64,000 nt of DNA from Nevskia sp. (GCF_021732705.1 NZ_JAKFUM010000011.1:1-64000); one strand, 5' to 3'. Positions 52,688 through 63,883 are shown, counted from the stretch's first letter. Numbers and translations: made by a program. Notes: a model not told the origin generated them from the sequence alone.

Positions 52688-53920
52688 TTACAGCGAAAGC
52701 AGCAGGCGCGCCGGGTCTTCGAGGCAGTCCTTGATGTGCTTCAGGAACAGCACGGCTTCGCGGCCATCGATCAGGCGGTGATCGTAGGTCAGCGCGAGAT
52801 ACATCATTGGCCGGATCACGACCTGGCCGTTGACGGCGATCGGGCGGTCGAATATGCCGTGCATGCCGAGAATCGCGGCCTGCGGCGGGTTCAGGATCGG
52901 CGTCGACATCATCGAACCGAAGACGCCGCCGTTGGTGATGCTGAACGTGCCGCCGGACAGGTCCTCCATCGTCAGCTTGTTCGCGCGGGCCTTGACGCCG
53001 AGCGCACCGATCGCCTTTTCGATGTCGCCGAGGTTCAGGGCATCGGCATCACGCACGACCGGCACGACCAGACCGCGCTCGGTCGACACCGCCACGCCGA
53101 TGTCGTAATAGCCGTGGTAGACCACGTCGTTGCCGTCGATCGAGGCATTGACGGCCGGGTACTTCTTCAGCGCTTCGATCGCGGCGCGCACGAAGAAGCT
53201 CATGAAGCCGAGCTTGACGCCATGCGCCTTCTCGAACGGCTCCTTGTACTTCGCGCGGATCTCGCCGACGGCCTTCAGATCCACTTCATTGAACGTGGTC
53301 AGCATCGCGGCCGTGGCCTGCGCTTCGACCAGACGCTCGGCGATGCGGGCGCGGATGCGGGTCATCGGCACGCGCTGCTCGGTGCGGGCGCCGAGCACGG
53401 CCTTCGGTGCCGGCGCGGCCACGGCCGCCGGAGCGGGCGCAGCCTTCGGCGCGGCAGCCGGCGCCGCCTTCTGATTGGCGGCGTAAGCCTTGACGTCTTC
53501 GGTGGTCAGGCGGCCGCCCTTGCCGGTACCGGCCCCCGCTGAAATCAGGGTCGACGCCGAGAGGCCGAGTTCGGCCAGCAGCTTGCGCACGGCCGGGCCC
53601 TGCGCGTCGTCGTCAGTGGCAGCGGCCGCGGGTGCTGCAGCTTCCGCCTTGGCCGGCGCAGCGGCGGGCGCGGCAGCGGTGGCCCCTTCCGACACCACGC
53701 CGATGACGTCGCCGGCCTTGACCGTCTGGCCAGCCTGCACGCGAATCTCGGTCAGCACGCCGTCGGCGGTCGACGGTACTTCCAGCATGACCTTGTCCGT
53801 CTCGAGATCGACGAGGTTCTGCTCGCGCGACACCTTGTCGCCGGCCTTCAGGTGCCAGACCGATACCGTGGCTTCGGAGACCGATTCCGGCAGGTTGGGG
53901 ACTTTGATCTCGATACTCAT
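52688..53920 (-). CDS. sucB: Dihydrolipoyl succinyltransferase (E2)
   Basis: The 410-residue enzyme has a lipoyl domain with Asp-Lys43-Val, Ala/Pro-rich linkers, an E1/E3-binding domain (Gly-Pro-Ala-Val-Arg-Lys-Leu-Leu) and a catalytic domain ending with [10 protein letters not shown]. It is the core of the 2-oxoglutarate dehydrogenase complex. It follows sucA in an operon; the E3 gene (lpd) is not in the window. Confidence 0.96.
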   Translation of the reverse strand: MSIEIKVPNLPESVSEATVSVWHLKAGDKVSREQNLVDLETDKVMLEVPSTADGVLTEIRVQAGQTVKAGDVIGVVSEGATAAAPAAAPAKAEAAAPAAAATDDDAQGPAVRKLLAELGLSASTLISAGAGTGKGGRLTTEDVKAYAANQKAAPAAAPKAAPAPAAVAAPAPKAVLGARTEQRVPMTRIRARIAERLVEAQATAAMLTTFNEVDLKAVGEIRAKYKEPFEKAHGVKLGFMSFFVRAAIEALKKYPAVNASIDGNDVVYHGYYDIGVAVSTERGLVVPVVRDADALNLGDIEKAIGALGVKARANKLTMEDLSGGTFSITNGGVFGSMMSTPILNPPQAAILGMHGIFDRPIAVNGQVVIRPMMYLALTYDHRLIDGREAVLFLKHIKDCLEDPARLLLSL

Positions 53921-53987
53921 GACAGCTCCGGATTCTGGTTGTAGTTCGTGCAGCAATGATGGTCGAGGCAGTGAAACGGGCAGCGGA

Positions 53988-56852
53988 TCAGGCGCCGCCC
54001 TGCAGCGGCAGACCGCCGCTCAGCGCGGCTTCGCACAGGTCCGCCTGTTCCTTGACGTGGACCTTGAGGTAGCCGACCGCCGTCGTCGCGCTGCCCTTGC
54101 GGGTGGCGTAGTACAACTGGTGGTCGGCCGCGAGGTAGGCGCGCAGGCGATGCTTGATCTGGTACCAGGCGCCCTGGTTTTCCGGCTCTTCCTGACACCA
54201 CACCACATCCTTGGCGTTCGGATACGAGGCGATCACCGCTTCGTACTCGGTGCGCGGGAACGGATAGAGCTGTTCCAGACGGACCAGCGCCACATCGTCG
54301 CGCTTGGCCTTCTCGCGGGCTTCGAACAGGTCGTAGTAGACCTTGCCCGAGCAGAACACGATGCGCTTGATCTTGGCCTTGTCGGTGCTCGCCGGTTCGT
54401 CGATGACGTACTGGAAGCTGCCCTGCGTCAGGTCTTCGAGCGTCGACACCGAGAGCTTGTGGCGCAGCAGCGACTTCGGCGTCATCACGATCAACGGCAG
54501 GCGCAGGCTGCGCTTCATCTGGCGGCGGATCATGTGGAAGAACTGGGCCGGCGTCGACGGCACGCAGACCTGCATGTTGTTGCCGGCACAGAGCTGCAGG
54601 TAGCGCTCGAGGCGCGCCGACGAGTGCTCCGGGCCCTGCCCTTCATAGCCATGCGGCAGGAACATCGTGAGGCCGCACAGACGGCCCCACTTGACGTAGC
54701 CGGAGGCGATGAACTGGTCGACGACGACCTGCGCGCCGTTGGCGAAATCGCCGAACTGCGCTTCCCAGATCACGAGGCTGTCCGGATCGGTGGTCGAATA
54801 GCCGTACTCGAAGCCGAGCACGCCTTCCTCGCTCAGCAGGGTGTCGCTGACGATGAACTTGTCCTTGTCGGCATCGAGATGGCGCAGCGGCGTGTAGCTG
54901 TAGCCGGTCTTGGCGTCGTGCAGCGTGGCGTGACGGTGGAAGAACGTGCCGCGGCGGACGTCCTGACCGGACAGGCGGACATTGAAGCCTTCGGTGACGA
55001 GGCCGGCATAGGCCATGGTCTCGGCGAAGCCCCAGTCCATCGGCAGGCTGCCTTCGGCCATCTTCGCGCGATCCTCGAGGATCTTGGCGACGCGGGCGTG
55101 CGGCGTGAAGCCTTCCGGCAGCTTCAGCAGCCGCGCCGACAGGCTCTGGATCATGTCGCGGCTCATCGAGGTGTCGGCCGGGGTCGCCCAGTCGCCCTTC
55201 GAGTAGTTCGCCCAGTTCACCGTGTACTTGTTGCCGACCAGACCGAGCGTGGTGCGGGCGATGTTCTCGCCGCGGTCCAGCGCGTCGCGGTACGCGCGAA
55301 CCAGCTTTTCCGGCTCGTCCTTGCTCACAGTACCGTCCTGCACCAGACGCTGCGAGTACAGCGCCAGGGTCGTCGGCAGGTTCTTGATCGTCTCGTACAT
55401 CACCGGGCTGGTGACGGACGGCTCGTCGGCCTCGTTGTGGCCGAGGCGGCGGTAGCAGCAGATGTCGACGATCACGTCCTTGTGGAACGCGTTGCGGAAG
55501 TCCATCGCCAGCCGGGTGACGAACACGACCGCGTCCGGATCATCGCCGTTGACGTGGAACACCGGTGCTTCCGACATCTTCGCGAGATCGGTGCAGTAGC
55601 GGCTGGTGCGCGATTCGTGGCCTTCGCGGGCCTCGATCGGGTTCGGCGTGGTGAAGCCGATCTGGTTGTTGACGATGATGTGCATCGTGCCGCCGGTCGC
55701 GTAGCCCTTCGACTGCGACAGCTGCATCGTTTCCATCACGACACCCTGCCCGGCGAACGCGGCGTCGCCGTGGATCAGCACCGGCAGCACCTTGTTGCCG
55801 CTCTCGTCCTTGCGGCGGGTCTGGCGGGCCTTGACCGAGCCTTCGACCACCGGGTTGACGATTTCCAGATGCGACGGGTTGAACGCGAGCACGAGGTGCA
55901 GGCGCTTGCCGGACACCTCGACGTCGGTCGAGAAGCCCATGTGGTACTTGACGTCGCCAGCGCGCGACAGCGCCTCGACCGAGTACTTGCCCTCGAATTC
56001 GGCGAACAGGTCCTTCGGCGACTTGCCGAGGACGTTGATCAGCACGTTCAGGCGGCCGCGATGGGCCATGCCGATGACGACTTCATCGGCGTCGGATTCC
56101 GCCGCCGTGCGCATCACTTCGTCGAGCGCCGGGATCAGCGCTTCGCCGCCTTCGAGCGAGAAACGCTTCTGGCCGACGTACTTGTTGTGCAGGTAGCGCT
56201 CGATGCCTTCCGCCGCCACCAGCTGCGTCAGCACTTCCTTGCGCCGGGTCGGCGACAGCCGAGGCTGGAACGCGCGCGTTTCGAGACGCGCCTGAATCCA
56301 GCGCTTCTGCGAAGTTTCGGTGACGTACATGTACTCGGCACCGATGGTGTCCGTGTACACCGCCTTGCAGATACGGATGATCTCGCGCAGCGGCAGGCGT
56401 TCGGCAGCGGCCAGCGTGCCGGTGTTGTAGACGGTGTCGAGATCGTCCGGCTGCAGGCCGTGGTAGACCGGATCGAGATCCGCGATCTGCGGAATCGGCG
56501 TCAGGCCGAGCGGATCGAGCTTCGCTGCCTGATGGCCGCGGACCCGGTAGTAGTTGATCAGCCGCAGTACCGCGGCCTGCTTTTCCGCCTGCACCAGATC
56601 GCCGGCCGGCGGATTGTTCGCGACGGCCACCTTGGGCTCGCGCGCGAGCTTCTCGAACTGTGCGCGGACCGGGCCGTGGGCGGTTTCGCTGCCGCCGCCC
56701 GGTCCCTGCACGCTGCGGAAATACGCCCGCCACGAATCGTCGACCTGCGTCGGATCGTCGAGATACTGTTCGTACAGGTCTTCGACGTAACTGGCGTTGC
56801 CGCCCTGAATCGACGAACTCTCGATCAGGCTCAGATACTTGCTTCCGGTCAT
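53988..56852 (-). CDS. sucA: 2-oxoglutarate dehydrogenase E1 component
   Basis: The 954-residue thiamine-diphosphate enzyme starts with the N-terminal E1 segment ([13 protein letters not shown]) and contains the His-Arg-Gly-Arg-Leu and [10 protein letters not shown] motifs of the cofactor site. It decarboxylates 2-oxoglutarate in the citric acid cycle. Length is normal. Confidence 0.97.
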   Translation of the reverse strand: MTGSKYLSLIESSSIQGGNASYVEDLYEQYLDDPTQVDDSWRAYFRSVQGPGGGSETAHGPVRAQFEKLAREPKVAVANNPPAGDLVQAEKQAAVLRLINYYRVRGHQAAKLDPLGLTPIPQIADLDPVYHGLQPDDLDTVYNTGTLAAAERLPLREIIRICKAVYTDTIGAEYMYVTETSQKRWIQARLETRAFQPRLSPTRRKEVLTQLVAAEGIERYLHNKYVGQKRFSLEGGEALIPALDEVMRTAAESDADEVVIGMAHRGRLNVLINVLGKSPKDLFAEFEGKYSVEALSRAGDVKYHMGFSTDVEVSGKRLHLVLAFNPSHLEIVNPVVEGSVKARQTRRKDESGNKVLPVLIHGDAAFAGQGVVMETMQLSQSKGYATGGTMHIIVNNQIGFTTPNPIEAREGHESRTSRYCTDLAKMSEAPVFHVNGDDPDAVVFVTRLAMDFRNAFHKDVIVDICCYRRLGHNEADEPSVTSPVMYETIKNLPTTLALYSQRLVQDGTVSKDEPEKLVRAYRDALDRGENIARTTLGLVGNKYTVNWANYSKGDWATPADTSMSRDMIQSLSARLLKLPEGFTPHARVAKILEDRAKMAEGSLPMDWGFAETMAYAGLVTEGFNVRLSGQDVRRGTFFHRHATLHDAKTGYSYTPLRHLDADKDKFIVSDTLLSEEGVLGFEYGYSTTDPDSLVIWEAQFGDFANGAQVVVDQFIASGYVKWGRLCGLTMFLPHGYEGQGPEHSSARLERYLQLCAGNNMQVCVPSTPAQFFHMIRRQMKRSLRLPLIVMTPKSLLRHKLSVSTLEDLTQGSFQYVIDEPASTDKAKIKRIVFCSGKVYYDLFEAREKAKRDDVALVRLEQLYPFPRTEYEAVIASYPNAKDVVWCQEEPENQGAWYQIKHRLRAYLAADHQLYYATRKGSATTAVGYLKVHVKEQADLCEAALSGGLPLQGGA

Positions 56853-56880
56853 TGCTCTTCCTGCGCCTCAGGCGCTTCGC

Positions 56881-57813
56881 TTACTTTCGGGCTGCTTTGG
56901 CAGCCGCTTCGAGATTGTTCGGAACCTGACCCTGTGCCGGCCAGTCGGCCGTCAGATTGCCCAGATAATCCCGGAACTCGCCCGCCAGTTCCGGATGCTT
57001 CAGCGCGTACTCGACGTTGGCCTTCAGATAGCCGAGCTTCGAGCCGCAGTCATAGCGCGTGCCTTCGAATTCGTAGGCCAGCACCGTCTGTTCCTGGATC
57101 ATCATGCTGATCGCGTCGGTCAGCTGGATTTCGCCGCCGGCGCCGCGCGGCGTGCGTTCCAGCAGCTTGAAGATGCGCGGCGTCAGGATGTAGCGACCGA
57201 CCACGGCCAGATTCGACGGCGCATCTTCCGGCTTCGGCTTTTCGACGATGCGGCGAATCTCGCCGAGCCCCGGGCCCACCGGCTGGGTATCGACCACGCC
57301 GTAGCTGGAGATCTCGTCCATCGGCACGCGCTGCGTCGCGATGACGCTGGTGCCGTACTCCTGATACACGCGCTGCATCTGCGCGAGGCAGGGACGCAGG
57401 CGGCCATCGATCAGGTCATCGGCGAGGATCACGGAGAAGTCTTCGTCGCCGACCGCCGGCCAGGCGCACAGCACGGCGTGGCCCAGGCCCAGCGCTTCGG
57501 CCTGGCGGATGAAGATGCAGGTGATGCCCGGCGGCAGGATTTCCTGCACGGTCTCCAGCAGCTTGCCCTTGCCGCGCGAGGCCAGTTCGGCTTCCAGTTC
57601 GTAGGCCTTGTCGAAGTGATCCATGATCGAGTTCTTCGAGCGGCCGGTGATGAAGATCAGCTCTTCGGCACCGGCGCTGATCGCTTCCTGCACCGCGTAC
57701 TGGATCAGCGGCTTGTCGACGACCGGCAGCATTTCCTTGGCGCTGGCCTTGGTGGCCGGGAGGAAGCGGGTGCCGAGGCCGGCGACGGGGAATACGGCTT
57801 TTCTGATGCGCAT
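56881..57813 (-). CDS. galU: UTP-glucose-1-phosphate uridylyltransferase
   Basis: The 310-residue enzyme begins with Ala-Gly-Leu-Gly-Thr-Arg-Phe-Leu-Pro-Ala-Thr-Lys-Ala, the nucleotidyltransferase signature, with Lys-Glu-Met-Leu-Pro. It makes UDP-glucose for envelope polysaccharides. It starts upstream of sucA on the same strand, 28 bases away, so the two may be cotranscribed. Confidence 0.96.
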   Translation of the reverse strand: MRIRKAVFPVAGLGTRFLPATKASAKEMLPVVDKPLIQYAVQEAISAGAEELIFITGRSKNSIMDHFDKAYELEAELASRGKGKLLETVQEILPPGITCIFIRQAEALGLGHAVLCAWPAVGDEDFSVILADDLIDGRLRPCLAQMQRVYQEYGTSVIATQRVPMDEISSYGVVDTQPVGPGLGEIRRIVEKPKPEDAPSNLAVVGRYILTPRIFKLLERTPRGAGGEIQLTDAISMMIQEQTVLAYEFEGTRYDCGSKLGYLKANVEYALKHPELAGEFRDYLGNLTADWPAQGQVPNNLEAAAKAARK

Positions 57814-57898
57814 GGCGGGCCTCAGCGGTCCTTGAAGTTCGTTGTTCGGTGGATGGCGACACCGGAGCGGGTGTCAGTGTGTCAGTGGTGAAACAAGT

Positions 57899-58774
57899 CT
57901 ATCGCAGGGTCCCGGTCAGATGCACCTTGCCGCCGGAGGGCTCCAGCAGCGAAAAATCGACGCGCGCCGGCTCCTGCACATAGCGCAGCGTGGCGCGTCC
58001 GGGCAGCAGCAGCGGCTGCTTGAACTGGACATCGAACAGGCGCGGCACGGACGGCAGCCGGCCTTCGAGTGCTGCCAGCACGCGGGCCTTCGACCACAGG
58101 CCATGGGCAATCGCGCGCTTGAAGCCGAACAGCTTCGCCGACGTGGCGTACAGATGGATCGGGTTGAAATCCTGCGAAATCCGGGCGTAGCGGCGACCGA
58201 TGTCGGCGGGTGCCGCGATCGACAGGTATTGCGCCACGCCATTCGGCAGCGCCGGTGCCGCGGGCGCCGCCGGGCCGGACTCCTTGCGGGCACCGCGCTT
58301 CAGCACGGTCATCGTGGCTTTCCACAGCACATCGCCGTTGAGCTCGGCGAATTCGACGATCAGATCGAGTTCCAGCCCGGCGCGCACCTCGCGGCTCGGG
58401 CCGAGACGCACCGAAGCATCGAAGCTGTCGTCGAGCGCCAGCTCGCGACGCTGCTCGATCGCGTTGCGAACGTGCACCAGTCCCATCAGCGGCAGCGGGA
58501 AACCCGGCTGCGTCATCAGATGGAGGTACAGCGGCGTGGCGAGGACCTGCGGGTAGGTCATCGGCACCGAGTCGCTGCGGGTGAAACCGCACAGCGCGTT
58601 GTAGTCGGCCAGATGCTGGCGGTCGAAACCGAGGCCCGGCACGCGGACTTTCCAGTCCGGAATCTCGACCGGCGCGCGGACCGAGCGGGTCGCGGACCAG
58701 GCGGCGCGGGCGAAGGCTGGAAGCACCGGCGGCAGGGCCGGAAGATCGAAGACGCGGACTGTATTTGGGCTCAT
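57899..58774 (-). CDS. MaoC-like acyl dehydratase
   Basis: The 291-residue protein has two hot-dog halves; the second holds the hydratase motif (Asp-Phe-Asn-Pro-Ile-His-Leu-Tyr and Ala-His-Gly-Leu-Trp). Such proteins hydrate enoyl-CoA, in beta-oxidation or polyester synthesis. ATG at 58774 is preferred to 58804. Confidence 0.85.
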   Translation of the reverse strand: MSPNTVRVFDLPALPPVLPAFARAAWSATRSVRAPVEIPDWKVRVPGLGFDRQHLADYNALCGFTRSDSVPMTYPQVLATPLYLHLMTQPGFPLPLMGLVHVRNAIEQRRELALDDSFDASVRLGPSREVRAGLELDLIVEFAELNGDVLWKATMTVLKRGARKESGPAAPAAPALPNGVAQYLSIAAPADIGRRYARISQDFNPIHLYATSAKLFGFKRAIAHGLWSKARVLAALEGRLPSVPRLFDVQFKQPLLLPGRATLRYVQEPARVDFSLLEPSGGKVHLTGTLR

Positions 58775-58885
58775 CGGACTCACGAGTTCGGTGGCCCCTG
58801 CCACCGACGCGCGAATCTTACGCGCCTTGCTCGGGATTTTGGTCGCACGAAGGTGGTTGAAAGGCAGGATTCGGCCTGTGAATGG

Positions 58886-60181
58886 TCACGGCAGCTGCTT
58901 GTCGATGACCAAGGTCAAGGCCTTGCCGCCGGACTGCGCCTGCGTCGCCTCGATGCGGCCTTCGAGATCGCCCGGCTGCGCCTGAACGCTGCCGGCGGCG
59001 CTGAGCCGGGCCGTGATCACGTATTGCTCGAACCGCGACAGGCTCAGGCCGGGCGCCATCGCCATGCTTTCATCGAGCGACACTTCCAGCGGCAGCGTGG
59101 CACCCGGCAGACGCTGCACCGCCAGCGGCATCGGCGGACCGCTGGCGGCCTTGGCGAACACGAACAGCGTGGCGCCCGCCGGCACCTTGGACGCGAGTTC
59201 CGGTGCCAGCGACACCTTGACCTTCAGACTGATCGCCGGCCCGGCCGCAGATTCGGCATCGCCCGCCGCGGCCGCCGGTTGCGCGGCGGCGGCGCCGGCT
59301 TCGGCGGCAGCCGGATTCACGCCGTTGGCGGCAATGGCCTGTTCGAGCGTGGTCATCCGCTCCTGAAGGGCGCTGCGCATCTCGGGCGCCAGATCGTTCT
59401 TCGCCAGCAGGCGCTGCCAGCGCGCCTTCGCCGTCGCGTAGTCGCCGGCCACGGCCGAACCGAGCCCGCCGTACCACAGCGCCTTGCTGTAATCCGGATC
59501 GAGCTTCAACGCCGCGTCGAACAGCGCGGCGGACTCGCCCGACACGTCCTGGCCATTGGCGAACGCGATGGCTTCGCCTTCGTCGGCCAGCAGCTCGGCG
59601 GTCGGCGTCGGCGTGCGGCTGCGCGCCTCGGCATACGCGGCGGCGGCCTCGGCGTAGCGCGACATCACCACGTACGAGCGGCCGAGCATGGTCCAGCCGG
59701 TCGGGTCATCCGGCTTCTGCTGCAGGCGTTCGGCCAGCTTGTCGACCATCGCGACCACCTGCGGGTCGATGGCCGGAGCCGCTGCCGGCGGCGGCGCCGA
59801 GGCGATTTCCTGCTGTACCCGCCAGCTGCCGCCGACCGCATACCAGGCGATCGCGAACATGCCGAGCAGCGATGCGACGACCAGCACCGACAGCGGCCGA
59901 CGTTCGGCCTTGGCGACCAGCTCCGGCTCGGTGCCGTCGGCATCGGTCAGCAGCCGGGCATCGAGTTCGGCGCGCAGGGCGGACGCCTCTTCCGCCGGAA
60001 TCATGCCGGACGCGGTTTCGGCCTCGATCTCGGCCACCCGCAGGCGATAGGCCGCGACATTGGCCGCCCGCCGGTTCTGCCGTGTGCCGGCCTTGGCGCG
60101 CCACCACGGGTGCGTCGACACGGCGACGGCCATCAGCAGCAACACGGCCATCAGCAGGCCGGCAGTCAACGCAGGAGTCAT
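58886..60181 (-). CDS. ccmI: Cytochrome c biogenesis protein CcmI
   Basis: The 431-residue protein has two N-terminal membrane helices, a cytoplasmic loop and a periplasmic tetratricopeptide region (Gly-Trp-Thr-Met-Leu-Gly-Arg-Ser-Tyr). It is the apocytochrome chaperone for haem ligation. It is the last gene of the ccm cluster on this strand, 4 bases after ccmH. Confidence 0.92.
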   Translation of the reverse strand: MTPALTAGLLMAVLLLMAVAVSTHPWWRAKAGTRQNRRAANVAAYRLRVAEIEAETASGMIPAEEASALRAELDARLLTDADGTEPELVAKAERRPLSVLVVASLLGMFAIAWYAVGGSWRVQQEIASAPPPAAAPAIDPQVVAMVDKLAERLQQKPDDPTGWTMLGRSYVVMSRYAEAAAAYAEARSRTPTPTAELLADEGEAIAFANGQDVSGESAALFDAALKLDPDYSKALWYGGLGSAVAGDYATAKARWQRLLAKNDLAPEMRSALQERMTTLEQAIAANGVNPAAAEAGAAAAQPAAAAGDAESAAGPAISLKVKVSLAPELASKVPAGATLFVFAKAASGPPMPLAVQRLPGATLPLEVSLDESMAMAPGLSLSRFEQYVITARLSAAGSVQAQPGDLEGRIEATQAQSGGKALTLVIDKQLP

Positions 60182-60185
60182 GGGT

Positions 60186-60695
60186 CTATTCGTCGAGCAG
60201 CTTGCGGAGCGCTGCCGGGTCCACGGTCGGTGTCGTCGTCGCTTTCGGCTTGCGGCTCTGGCGCACGTTCCAGAGCAGCGCCAGCAGGCCGATGATCACT
60301 AGACCGATCGGTCCCAGCCACAGCAGCCAGGTCCGTGGATCGAACGGCGGCCGGAACAGCACGAAATCACCGTAGCGCGCCGTCAGGTACTGCTTGATCT
60401 CGGCATCCGACTTGCCCTGCGCCACCAGATTGCGCACCTCGTACTTGAGGTCCAGCGCCAGCGGCGCGCGCGATTCGGCCAGCGACTCGTTCTGGCAGAC
60501 GAGGCAACGCAGATCCGGCAGCAGCACTTCAAGCTGCTTTTCCTGCGCGGCGGTCAGCGGAATCTCGGGCTTGACCGTCGTCACCTGCGCGCTCGCGCGA
60601 AGGGGTGACAGCGCGCACAACGCGATCAGCAGCAAGGCGCTCGCGCGGGGCGCGAAAAGCCGAAACAGCCGGTTCGGCGGCCGCGTCGCGCTCAT
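60186..60695 (-). CDS. ccmH: Cytochrome c biogenesis thiol protein CcmH
   Basis: The 169-residue protein has a signal peptide, the Leu-Arg-Cys64-x2-Cys67-Gln-Asn motif that reduces apocytochrome cysteines, and a C-terminal membrane anchor (about 120-142). Confidence 0.95.
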   Translation of the reverse strand: MSATRPPNRLFRLFAPRASALLLIALCALSPLRASAQVTTVKPEIPLTAAQEKQLEVLLPDLRCLVCQNESLAESRAPLALDLKYEVRNLVAQGKSDAEIKQYLTARYGDFVLFRPPFDPRTWLLWLGPIGLVIIGLLALLWNVRQSRKPKATTTPTVDPAALRKLLDE

Positions 60696-60726
60696 GCTTC
60701 GACGCCTCGTGACTGTCGCTTCGTGC

Positions 60727-61257
60727 TCATGGCTTTACCAGCAACGGCTTGATGTCCTTTTCCCAGGCTTCCGGCGTCATCGCGCCGATGTGCTTGTGCA
60801 GGATCGTGCCGCGGGCATCGACGACGAAGGTCTCCGGAACGCCGTAGACGCCCCAGTCGATGCCGGTGCGGCCGTCGAGATCGACCAGGATCGGCGCGTA
60901 GGGATTTCCGCGCACGCCGAGCCACTGACGGACATCGGCATCGGCGTCCTTGTAGTCGACGCCGACGATCTGCACCTGCCCGCTCTGGGCCAGACGCATC
61001 AGGAACGGATGCTCGACCTGGCAACCGGCGCACCAGCTGGCGAAGAAATTGACGAGGATCGGCTTGCCGACGAAATCGGCATTGGTCAGCAACGGCGGCG
61101 CGCCGTCCTTCTTCGGGAATTCGAGCACCGGCAGTTCGAACGCCGGTGCCGCCTTGCCGATCAGCGGGCTCGGCAAGGTCCGCGGGTCACGATTCAGGCC
61201 AACCGCGAAAAATCCGATCAGCACGGCCAGCACCAGCAACGGAATCGCGAATCTCAT
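60727..61257 (-). CDS. ccmG: Thiol:disulfide interchange protein CcmG/DsbE
   Basis: The 176-residue protein has an N-terminal membrane anchor and a thioredoxin fold with Trp-Cys76-Ala-Gly-Cys79. It keeps CcmH and apocytochrome reduced in the periplasm. Confidence 0.95.
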   Translation of the reverse strand: MRFAIPLLVLAVLIGFFAVGLNRDPRTLPSPLIGKAAPAFELPVLEFPKKDGAPPLLTNADFVGKPILVNFFASWCAGCQVEHPFLMRLAQSGQVQIVGVDYKDADADVRQWLGVRGNPYAPILVDLDGRTGIDWGVYGVPETFVVDARGTILHKHIGAMTPEAWEKDIKPLLVKP

Positions 61258-61279
61258 CGCGCCAGTCTCATCGCGCGCA

Positions 61280-63253
61280 TCAGGCCGGCTGTGCGCCGTC
61301 GAGCACGGCCTTGCGATCGGCGGCCATCGCCAGACGGTAGCGGCGGTCGCTCGCGGCGAGGCACCCGCCGAGGAACATCAGCACACCGCCGAGCCAGATC
61401 AGCCGGATCATCGGCTTGACGTAGATGCGCAGGCTCCACGAACCGTCATCGAAGCGTTCGCCGAGCGACACATACAGGTCGCGCAGCAGCGAGGCCTCGA
61501 CCGCCGACTCGGTCATGACATTGCGCTGCGACGGATAGAAGCGCTTCTGCGGATAGAGCGTCGCGACCGAGTGATCGCCGTGCTCGATCGTCACCTCGCC
61601 CTGCTGGGCGACGAAGTTCGGGCCCTTCGCTTCCTGCGCGCCGACGAAGCCGAACGTGAAGTCGCCGATCTCGGTGCTGGCGTTCGGTGCCAGCCGCACG
61701 TCCTTCTCGAAGCCGTAGCTGATGACGAAGGCCACGCCGAGCGCCCAGACGCCGAGGCCGGCGTGCGCGAGCGTCATGCCCCAGACGGCGCGCGGGACCG
61801 ACGTGAGCCCGGTGATGAACTGACGCTTGGCGCGGATGCGGCGCCAGACATCCTGCGACGCGGCGATGATCGTCCACGCACCGAGCAGGGCGCCGGTCAC
61901 GGCCAGCAGCGTCGCGCGTCCGTGCAGCGCCAGCGGCAGGACGATGGCGATCGCCACCGCAGCCAGCGCCGGCAGCTTCAGGCGCTGCCAGGTCTCGCCG
62001 ACCTTGCCCTTCTTCCACGGCACGACGGCGCCGAGACCGACCAGCACGAACAGCGGCGCGATCATCGGCAGGAACACGGCGTTGAAGTACGGCGGGCCGA
62101 CCGAAATCTTGCCGAGGTTCAGCGCATCGAGCACCAGCGGGTACAGCGTGCCAACCAGAATGGCGGCTGCCGCGACGACCAGAAACACGTTGTTGAACAG
62201 GAGCAGGCCTTCGCGCGAGAACAGGTTCAGCTCGCCGATGCTGACCAGCTTCGGTGCCCGCCACGCATAGAGCAGCAAGGCGCTGCCGGTGACGATCGCC
62301 ATGAAGATGAGGATGAACAGGCCGCGCGCCGGATCGCTGGCAAACGCGTGGACGGACACCAGCACGCCGGAGCGGACGAGAAACGTGCCGAGCAGCGACA
62401 GCGAAAAGGTCAGGATCGCAAGCAGTGCCGTCCAGCTCTTCAGCAGGCCGCGTTTCTCGGTCACCGCCAGCGAATGGATCAGCGCGGTGCCGGCAAGCCA
62501 CGGCATGAACGAGGCGTTCTCGACCGGATCCCAGAACCACCAGCCACCCCAGCCCAGTTCGTTGTAGGCCCACCACGAACCCAGCGTGATGCCCAAGGTC
62601 AGGAACATCCACGCCGTCGTCGTCCACGGGCGCGTCCAGCGCGCCCAGGCCGCATCGAGCTTGCCGGTGATCAGCGCCGCCACGGCGAACGCGAACGCGA
62701 CGCTGAAGCCGACATAGCCCATGTACAGCGTCGGCGGATGGATGGCGAGGCCGAAATCCTGCAGCAGCGGATTGAGGTCCCGTCCCTGCAGCGGCACCGG
62801 GAACAGGCGTTCGAACGGGTTCGAGGTCAGCAGCATGAACAGCAGCAGGCCGGTGCTGATCACGCCGAGTATGGCGATGACCAGCGCGCTGAGATCGGCC
62901 GGCAGACGGCGATTGAACACCGACACGGCAAATGTCCAGCCCGACAGCATGAACATCCACAGCAGCAGCGAACCTTCGTGCGCGCCCCAGACCGCCGACA
63001 CGCGGTAGATCAGCGGCAAATCGGTGTGGGCATTGGCGGCGACGTAGGCAACCGAGAAATCGGTGTCGACGAACGAGATCGTCAGACAAACGTACGCCAC
63101 GGCAATGCAGAAGAACTGCCCCTGCGCCGCGGAGCCGGCGAACGCGAGCAGCTTGGCATCGCGGCGCGCGTAGCCGATCAGCGGTGCGACGGTCTGCAGC
63201 AGCGCAATGCCCAGCGCCAGAATCAGCGCGAAGTGTCCCAGTTCAGGAATCAT
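61280..63253 (-). CDS. ccmF: Haem lyase CcmF
   Basis: The 657-residue protein has about 14-15 membrane helices and the haem-handling motif Trp-Gly-Gly-Trp-Trp-Phe-Trp-Asp-Pro-Val-Glu-Asn. It attaches haem to apocytochrome c. Confidence 0.96.
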   Translation of the reverse strand: MIPELGHFALILALGIALLQTVAPLIGYARRDAKLLAFAGSAAQGQFFCIAVAYVCLTISFVDTDFSVAYVAANAHTDLPLIYRVSAVWGAHEGSLLLWMFMLSGWTFAVSVFNRRLPADLSALVIAILGVISTGLLLFMLLTSNPFERLFPVPLQGRDLNPLLQDFGLAIHPPTLYMGYVGFSVAFAFAVAALITGKLDAAWARWTRPWTTTAWMFLTLGITLGSWWAYNELGWGGWWFWDPVENASFMPWLAGTALIHSLAVTEKRGLLKSWTALLAILTFSLSLLGTFLVRSGVLVSVHAFASDPARGLFILIFMAIVTGSALLLYAWRAPKLVSIGELNLFSREGLLLFNNVFLVVAAAAILVGTLYPLVLDALNLGKISVGPPYFNAVFLPMIAPLFVLVGLGAVVPWKKGKVGETWQRLKLPALAAVAIAIVLPLALHGRATLLAVTGALLGAWTIIAASQDVWRRIRAKRQFITGLTSVPRAVWGMTLAHAGLGVWALGVAFVISYGFEKDVRLAPNASTEIGDFTFGFVGAQEAKGPNFVAQQGEVTIEHGDHSVATLYPQKRFYPSQRNVMTESAVEASLLRDLYVSLGERFDDGSWSLRIYVKPMIRLIWLGGVLMFLGGCLAASDRRYRLAMAADRKAVLDGAQPA

Positions 63254-63269
63254 TCGACGGTGCCACCGG

Positions 63270-63737
63270 TCATGACGCTGCGACGGCCTTGAACGGCATG
63301 CACGAATGCTTGCCCGATTCCGGATTGCCCTTCAGCGACTCCGCCACCTGCGGCGGCATGTAGTTTTCGTCGTGCTTGGCGAGGATGCGGGTGGCGACGA
63401 ACACCTTGTCCGGGCCGAGGTGACCATCGGCGACCACGCCCTGCCCTTCACGGAACAGGTCCGGCAGCACGCCTTCATAGCGCACCGGCACGTTCTTTTC
63501 GCAGTCGGCGACCTTGAACTCGATCTTCAGACCTTCGGCACGCACCAGACTACCCTGCACCACGAGTCCGCCGAGCTGCAGGCTGGCGCCTTCCGGCACA
63601 CCGCCGGCGACGAGATCGCTCGGCGTGTAGAAATACATCATGTTCTTGCGGAAGGCGGTAAAGCCGAGCGCAGCGGCGACGCCGACCCCAACGACCAAGG
63701 CGGCCACCGCCAGCAGTCTCTGTCTACGTTTGGTCAT
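63270..63737 (-). CDS. ccmE: Haem chaperone CcmE
   Basis: The 155-residue protein has one N-terminal helix and the covalent haem-binding motif His122-x3-Tyr126 in Ala-Lys-His-Asp-Glu-Asn-Tyr-Met-Pro-Pro. Its start overlaps the end of ccmD by four bases. Confidence 0.96.
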   Translation of the reverse strand: MTKRRQRLLAVAALVVGVGVAAALGFTAFRKNMMYFYTPSDLVAGGVPEGASLQLGGLVVQGSLVRAEGLKIEFKVADCEKNVPVRYEGVLPDLFREGQGVVADGHLGPDKVFVATRILAKHDENYMPPQVAESLKGNPESGKHSCMPFKAVAAS

Positions 63738-63883
63738 TCCGCGTTTTCCTCGTCAGGCGCATCCTCAGACAGCTGCCTGCGCAGTTCGTTGCGCCGAAAT
63801 CGCGGCGCCAGCCAGTTCCACAGCAGCACGCCGAAGGTCAGGGCGTAGCTGGTCCAGATGAAGACGGCGTGCTTCGGATTCAT
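63734..63883 (-). CDS. ccmD: Haem exporter accessory protein CcmD
   Basis: The 49-residue protein has a single helix (about 5-22: Phe-Ile-Trp-Thr-Ser-Tyr-Ala-Leu) and a basic Arg-Arg tail, the standard CcmD form. The short start at 63883 is chosen because it overlaps the ccmC stop (ATGA). It tethers CcmE to the haem exporter. Confidence 0.9.
   Translation of the reverse strand: MNPKHAVFIWTSYALTFGVLLWNWLAPRFRRNELRRQLSEDAPDEENAE

Noticed and set aside
53490-57110. Very long open frame on the plus strand over sucB and sucA
   Set aside because: It lies opposite two certain housekeeping genes, has no family resemblance and an Arg/Val/His-rich composition typical of antisense frames in high-GC DNA.
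57842-60295. Long plus-strand frame over the MaoC-like and ccmI genes
   Set aside because: It is antisense to two recognised genes and Arg/Gln/Gly-rich.
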